Under the pieces are notes generated by a model, which was not told where the DNA came from, made no database searches, and was given only the letters and a program-made list of their open reading frames with translations. Positions 58,054 through 64,000 of a DNA stretch of 64,000 bases are shown here, one piece after another. Where the stretch lies: NCBI RefSeq assembly GCF_002865645.1, contig NW_020194684.1, forward strand, positions 5,123,952 through 5,187,951. The letters are read 5' to 3'. Position 1 is the first letter of the stretch, and each line of letters starts with the position of its first letter. The translations under genes were made by a program, and so were the position numbers. The stretch is from Hyaloscypha bicolor E. Taxonomy: Eukaryota > Ascomycota > Leotiomycetes > Helotiales > Hyaloscyphaceae.

Positions 58054-60783
58054 ATGGAGAACGCCCGGGCTAAGTTGACCGTGGGGAATCGGATCTTCGA
58101 CGAGATTGGCGTGGGCAACTTCGTGGTACAGCGAAGGCTAGATCGGGTACGTGCGTTCTCTATTTGAATGTTGTAGTGGAATGTGCTTAGTTCAGGTATA
58201 ACATTGATAGTTGTACTGTACTATCCTACGAGATTGTACCAGGCCATTGTGGGACATTTGCTTTACCTCAGGTGTCTGACAGTCAGTAGTTTCCATCCGC
58301 AGAGCCTCAGAATCCTCCTCCTCGTTTAGCGCGCTGGCGATCGAACCTTTCGGCCCTATCACAGCAATACAATGTACGGGATCCATCATGAACAAACCTT
58401 TACCCACAGCTAACCACGTCTGGGCAGCTTTACTTCGCAGCCTCCACAGACAAGATACACATCACCGTTCCTCGAGACCTCAGACAAACCCTTCCCGGAA
58501 GGCCCGATCTTACACTAGACCTCCCCCGAACACCGGCAGGAATCAAGCTCGGTGGCTACATCGACGAGGCAATACCACATTGTATCAATCATATCAAAGT
58601 TGGGAATCTTGGTTCACTCGAAGTTCTCTTGATTGCGTGCGATGATGGAGACGTGTTGGCTTATTATACACATCTCTTCCCAGAAGAAATCTGTCGCCAA
58701 AGCCCACAGGTTCAAGCATCGATCAGTAGTGTTGAGCCGTTCTTCCATGAGAATGTTGGGAGCAGTGCATGGGGCCTTGCGTTACGTAGGTTTCTCCATC
58801 TTTCTCCGTGTTCAAATGTTCCACGAAGGTTTGTACATTCAGAAGTGTTTTCTTCTAAGAATGTCCCAGTGGTTGTGGTACAATCACAAGTGTCCCTCTC
58901 CTAATGTTCTGCCCATTGCTGTACATTTAAACTTTTGATGACACGATACTGACTCTGGGCAGACGAACAATCACGCCTGATAGCAGTCAGCTGTAACCTT
59001 CGAGCAGTCACGATTTTTGCTCATGGATACACTGTTTTTCCAGATGCTGGAGATGAGGAGTCATCGATGTTCCATGAGGGTAGGATCCGCTGCATAGAAG
59101 TGCAGGCTTGTATTAGTTCGGGAGACAAGAAGTTCACGCAACTCGTCGGTGGTGATATCGCTGGGCATCGTCATTACAACTATGTAGGCGCTACCTTTTC
59201 TGAGACACTATCTCAATATCCCGGGCCTTTGGGAACAAATATTATTGAGTCAACATCTCAATGTTCCGATTCTGCCTGGAACAATCTTTAATGAGTGGCT
59301 GCTGACTCTGATATAGCAAATGACGTTAGCATTAGGCGAGCAAGGCCACAACATCCCTTCCGTGGACTTCGCCAGCGGCCCAGGTGGAAATGCCAGTCAC
59401 GTTCTTGCATCGGATATTAATGGAAATTTGTGGATTTTCGACCTGGCAACTGGAGAAAAGCAATGCAAGCCTCGAGTGCACACTTCTCTGGACAGGGAAA
59501 ACGTGATGTGAGTTTTCATATTCCAGTCTCCCCAAGGACATCGACTAACTTATGAATAGGGGCTGGGGAGTCCTATGCCTACCACTACAATATTTCAAAG
59601 TAGCCAAAATGTAAGATCTTATTTCAACTTTTGTTGTTCTAGCTGGGACCTGTACATTGTGGAATCTCAGTCCTTGATTGTTCCCACTGAATGGGTACAT
59701 GCTGAGACTGACTTTTGTAGTCCTCAGGAAGCACTTGGCCTGCCTTATCTTCACAGTTGCTTCAAAACAACACCACTCAGGGATCCACAATGCTTCAACA
59801 TCACATGCACTCTACAAGATGTAAGAGAGCATTCTCAATGGCATCCGATCTTCGGCTATGGAATTGCTGGCGCATCCACAACCCCCGAGGACGACCGCCA
59901 TCTCCGCCATCTCGACATGCCATGGCTAAAACTCGACGATCCAGAAAAGTATATAGAACCCGATGTGCTTCCGGAAGTGGTATCGGACTTGGCAACGAAA
60001 GTCAGACATGCGCCCGCCAATATAGTCAGTGTACCCGCCGAGATTAGTACATTGCAATTCCTTCTAAGCCTCCCACCTGCGAAACGACCATATTCGTGGC
60101 AGGAGATCAAGCAACAAGAAGCGGGGTCCTATGGGGATATCCCTTCTGATAACAGCAGTCTTGGGAACGCCTCCACGCAAGCACAGGCAGACTCGGACGA
60201 AATCGAGATCCAGTTGCCAGCGGGGCATGCAATTCTTCGTACCTACAACCAAGATATCGAACTCCTTACGCCGGATTATCCCAACACACTTCGTACATTC
60301 TTCCGGGGGATCGTCCGGCAACAACTGGGAAATTTGCGAGACCAGGTAAGCTTCAATGACTCAATTGCTCCCGGAACAATCTTGATTCAACTGCTTCTAA
60401 CTCCCTCGCCACCACAGCTCCGGCACTTTGACCGCCTGAACATGCTTGCTGTCATACCTGAACTGTCTCTCGTCGTTGCAGCATCCCAAATCGGTCGAGC
60501 GGCTCTCATCACATTAACGAGATTGGGAGATGAATTCCCCAGTGCCGGGCCGGTAGTTATGTTCCGTCTGGACTTGATCCTGCCGTTGAAGATGCATGAG
60601 GATAAACACAGACCACATGTTCCGCTTGCGGGAATGGCAGTTGCGCCATTGCAGGGGAGTGAGAGAGTGAGGAAGGAAGGGTGGGTAGACAAACGGTGGA
60701 GGTTGATTCTGCATTACGTTGATCAGACGATATTGAGCTATGAGCTCTTTAGGAATGAAGGAGAGGAGTTGATTGTTCTCTAG
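58054..60783 (+). CDS. Crt10-like protein (ribonucleotide-reductase regulation family)
   Basis: About 662 residues, resembling fungal proteins of the Crt10 family; yeast Crt10 affects RNR gene transcription and hydroxyurea tolerance. Exons: 58054-58146, 58290-58373, 58428-58785, 58963-59183, 59317-59507, 59560-59610, 59721-60345 and 60418-60783. Joints rebuild family motifs: LSALSQQYN|LYFAASTDKIHIT, LLIACDDGDVLAYYT, and VLASDINGNLWIFDL. The C-terminal block LRHFDRLNMLAVIPELSL with SQIGRAALITLTR and RPHVPLAGMAVAP is the strongest family mark. The protein looks like a WD40-type beta-propeller. The first exon and start are uncertain; an out-of-frame ATG at 58026 opens a 17-codon frame. The intron at 60346-60417 is exactly 72 nt without a stop, so both spliced and unspliced mRNAs stay open. 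Confidence 0.75.
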
Positions 60784-61532
60784 GACTTGGGAACATTGAT
60801 TAAGCATAGCGAGGGCGTTGGATACCAGATTGTTTTTCGAGCAACAAGCATCATGACTCAGGATGAGTTCAGCACATCATAATGTACGAGAAACAACGAG
60901 CACAATCCACCCCAACTTACCTTGCTGAATGCCTGATCCACCGAAAGATGAGAGTGGACTTCGCCTAAATGTACGAACGAACCAACCTGGAACATTCGGA
61001 ACCCCAGAACGTTCTAAGGACTGGGTAGAGATTTATATCACAAGTAATGAGAAGCTTGAGAGAATTATGTTTGAGGGTATAGCATTCATTCATCTCCGTC
61101 ATCCAATAACTACCTTCCTCCCAAGTGTGTCCCAGAGACGAAACCGACAACAGCCACCCAGCAAGCACAACCCTGTGCTTGAACTCTTCCCATACTCATC
61201 GACATACACATATCTCTCGTGAGAGATACCCGAAAATAGAGAGCACGACGCCGTCATGCCCATGTAGTCTACCATACAACGCAAGCTCGCTTGCTCCGTG
61301 CAAGACACGAGGATGATAACAGCAAGAAAAGATGATATCTAATGATCCAGTGGGAGAGGGAGAGAAAAAAAATATACACATTCCCCCCCCGGAATGCTCA
61401 GTTTTGACCAAGAACGATTTGCAATGTGCTTAACCCCAGGATATGCAACGAGAAAATAGACATTGGATGGAACACCTAAATGCAGACATGCTAATAGGGA
61501 CAGATAAAAAGCGGAGTGTACAGATGAGGACT
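60784..61532. other. Convergent intergenic spacer
   Basis: About 750 bases between the stops of the Crt10-like gene (plus) and the kelch-like gene (minus). AT-rich with A and C homopolymers near 61363-61390. No gene seen. Confidence 0.55.
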
Positions 61533-64000
61533 TCATATCCTGGTGTTGCCACCGAGGTTGAGCCAACTCATGTCGGAGGATTGTTGAGCAGGTTGCCGTT
61601 GAGGCGGCGGTAGTGGTGGGAAGTTTGGTGCGGTACTTTGATGAAGCTTTGTAGCATAGACATTTTCAGGGTAGTTGCTTGGAGCAGGTCTTGATCCCCA
61701 TGCAGACTTGTCGAAAGGGGTCCAAGTATTTTGCTCATGGACGCTGGCTGGAACTCCACTCGAGAAGGCGTCGTTTCGGTCATCGTTGTATGATGACACT
61801 GTGCTAACTGACCCAGGTCGCTCAATCGTACCACTCATCTCCCGAGTCAATGGTCTCGAATGATATGCAATGGTGGGACTACCGGACATGACTCTGTTCA
61901 ACTCTGGTGGTCGGTCAGCAAGCTTCAGCGGCATTGGTACAGCTGATCCTTGAGTGATCTGGCTCGGTAGCCTTTGGTCAGAGTAATGCGAGTCCGAACT
62001 TCGATCTGAGCCTTCGTATGTTGTCCGTTTTGAGCCAAACCCGAGGATATTCATCGCACTTCCACCCGACCAATACCTGTTCCATCCAGACGACCTTCTC
62101 GTGCTTCCTCTTCTCCCGCCTTTTGTGCTCCCTCGTGGCCTCGGTGTTGGGGCCGGCTCCTCAGCCGCTGCCGCGAAGGATACGCCTTTGTCCTGTCGAG
62201 CCGGTCCTGCACGCATGGTCATCGGCTGCTCCTGTGGTATCGGCTTGCTGATGGCTGTCTTGTATTTCTTATTAAATTGACTGCTCGAGTCACTTCCCAA
62301 ACTTCCATTGGCCTTATCACCTCCTCTCTTATGCCCGTACCGACCCATTAATATCGCCATCGACGAATACGACCCCTGTGAGGATTGAGGTTCGTGACCG
62401 AGGTACTGTCTTGCCGAGCTCATTTGCGGATAGCCCACATCTGCAAAATCCATATCGTCCTTCTCGTCGGGAACTCCACTCGACCGCCTTTGGTGGCCAG
62501 CATCATTATATTGCCTCCGCCTCTTTCTCCATCGGAGCAAAGCTAATATAGCTACCAGGATAATGGCAACTAACACTATCGATCCAAGAACGACACCAAG
62601 AATCTTGACCGGAAATGGGGATTCACCTGCTTTGGCGGCTCCAGTTGACGATGGGGATTGACTCGCAGTTGAAGCGGTTGTCGAGGGGGTACCAATGACT
62701 TGCACAGTTGCAGCCCTTGAGCCAAGTACTGCCGTGGCGTTCACCCAACAATTATCTCTCGCTTTGAACATACACAGCACATCCTCTTCGTTCCCACCAG
62801 ATATGATAACAAGTCCACTCTGATCCGCACATATCGTGTACGAAGTCCTTGTGCTCGAAGGGGCGAATGTGTCGTTATAAACCGGCCAGTCAGCCACAGT
62901 CAAGTTACCTCTCTCCACCAGCTGCGCTGATCTCTCGTCCAACTCAGTGTCCACTTGTCTGGCCTCCACAATCGGCTGTGCGTTCTGAACCGGATTCCCA
63001 TCACTGTCTATCAAGATCGTCCTGTTCACGCCATTTGGTGATGTCGACATGTCGAAAGTGTAAAGATTTTTGCTGTCATCGTCTCCATTGATAACGATGG
63101 CTTTGATTGATGATGTATTGTACAGGGGCGCTGCCAATGTCGCGTTCGAATCGACCCATGACAAGGAAGGGCTGAATATCATGGCTTTTGTATTAGTTTC
63201 ACTTCCTCCAATGAAGATTGCTTTGCTCTCGGTCCATTGCATTAATAAGGGGTTTATCGCAGGAGGGGCAATGGCTTCATAGGCCAAGACTGCGTATGGT
63301 TCTGATGCCTGTATCGTAAAGGTCTGTGATGATGGATGCTGCGAGCCATCTTGTGACCCAGCATAGACGAGAATCGAATCCGATTTGTTCAAGTAGACTG
63401 CATTGTGCCAGAGTCGATTTTGCGTAACAGCCACCGTTGGACGTATCGTCTCCCATGTTCCATCGGCAAATGTAAAGCGTTGCAATCCTGGGTAGTCGGT
63501 GGAATTCGAAGTCCCTCCAACAATATACAATGCCGCAGCATCTGTATTATTCTTCGGTGTAGATTTCACACAAACTCCTCCTGTCACAGCAACGCCCATC
63601 GGTAACTCTGACCATGCCGCCCCCATTTTAAGTGGTAGTGATTGAAAAGCTTCCGATGTATATGTGTAGAGGGTGTTGTTGAACAGAGTAGAACAAGCAT
63701 CCACTAAGGGATATTGGGGGGTCGGAAGAGTCATGATGAAGACAGTCTTCGTGTCCGTTCGAAGACTTCGTTCAATCACGACGTCGGGACGATGCCGGGT
63801 TGTCGTCCGCTTCGAAGAAGTAACTATGGCGACATAGTAGGCAGATTCGACCTGATAAAAATAGTATCTCCTTCAAGGAGAAGAAACTTGCTATCAAAGC
63901 GATCGAATGCGAGATGGTCGTCGGGAGAGTTCAACTCAAATGGGTTGTCACCCACACCCCAATGTCCCTAGATAATGGCGAGCCTTCGAAGATGAGAATC
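61533..64000 (-). CDS. Single-pass membrane protein with kelch/galactose-oxidase-like ectodomain (5' end off window)
   Basis: At least 800 residues, with the N terminus beyond the right edge. The extracellular part is a kelch-like beta-propeller (CSTLFNNTLYTYTSEAFQ, ALYIVGGTSN, LVYAGSQDG, AIFIGGSE, LVIISGGNEEDVLCMF), rich in N-glycosylation sites. A Ser/Thr stalk and one membrane helix (about bases 62625-62545: ILGVVLGSIVLVAIILVAIL) follow, then a basic stop-transfer RWRKRRRQ and a 330-residue disordered cytosolic tail rich in Ser, Pro and Arg. Fungal relatives are often mislabelled 'Clf1 splicing factor'. From 63856 upward (N-terminal direction) the family-like frame (DRFDSKFLLLEGDTIF) is offset by one base from the frame after it (VESAYYVAIVTSS). 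The break lies at a five-A run, 63857-63861. A splice acceptor may lie near 63969. Function unknown; possibly surface sensing. Confidence 0.8.

Noticed and set aside
59611..59642. 32-nt intron in the Crt10-like gene
   Set aside because: Too short; the acceptor at 59720 with an ACTGAC branch keeps frame and removes sequence that does not look conserved.
1..64000. Secondary-metabolite cluster, CRISPR, rRNA or intact transposon
   Set aside because: No PKS, NRPS, terpene, transposase or reverse-transcriptase motifs and no rRNA-like or regularly spaced direct-repeat arrays of that kind were found on reading both strands.

Overview
The window is 64 kb of a filamentous ascomycete nuclear genome (Pezizomycotina; Leotiomycetes is my best guess, from protein flavour only). 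The evidence is small introns of about 45-150 nt with GT..AG ends and CTAAC/CTGAC branch sites, dense genes on both strands, and families restricted to or typical of filamentous fungi. I rebuilt most genes by joining reading frames across introns. Summed exon lengths are multiples of three in every complete model.

Layout, left to right. (1) 1-4946, minus: RecQ/Sgs1/BLM helicase of the QDE-3 type, running off the left edge. (2) 7563-9233, plus: NrtA/CrnA nitrate transporter behind about 2.6 kb of non-coding DNA. (3) 11613-12386, plus: small Ser/Thr-rich, probably GPI-anchored wall protein. (4) 12666-13205, minus: three-exon 129-aa conserved protein visible only after splicing, followed by degenerate repeats at 13.76-14.11 kb. 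(5) 14341-15124, minus, and 15536-16585, plus: divergent enoyl-CoA isomerase/hydratase and class II aldolase. (6) 16947 to about 17840: decayed gene. (7) 18037-19824, minus: secreted type B carboxylesterase. (8) 20444-22145, minus: BTB/POZ protein with a GC-AG intron. (9) 23550-23888, plus: small Cys-rich protein. (10) 24195-26572, minus: Flc/TRP-like membrane protein. (11) 28868-33883, plus: 14-exon full-length ABCB transporter. (12) 34785-51992, plus: a 5,719-residue, two-exon repeat protein that I identify as Leashin (LAH), the Woronin-body tether usually annotated 'involucrin repeat protein'. (13) 54251-56075, plus: ammonium transporter of the Mep1/Mep3 (Glu) type. (14) 56899-57088: short element with 36-bp perfect terminal inverted repeats. 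(15) 58054-60783, plus: Crt10-like protein. (16) 61533-64000, minus: kelch-like single-pass membrane protein running off the right edge, with a likely one-base frameshift.

There is no biosynthetic cluster. The genes look like core genome: DNA repair and silencing, nitrogen uptake (nitrate and ammonium), cell wall, septal-pore biology and export. The standout is the Leashin gene, which fills more than a quarter of the window. It carries about thirty lysine-rich KKSKKDKK-type modules, several kinds of internal tandem repeat and eight Ala/Gly-rich hydrophobic segments. No rRNA, tRNA, CRISPR array or intact transposon was found.
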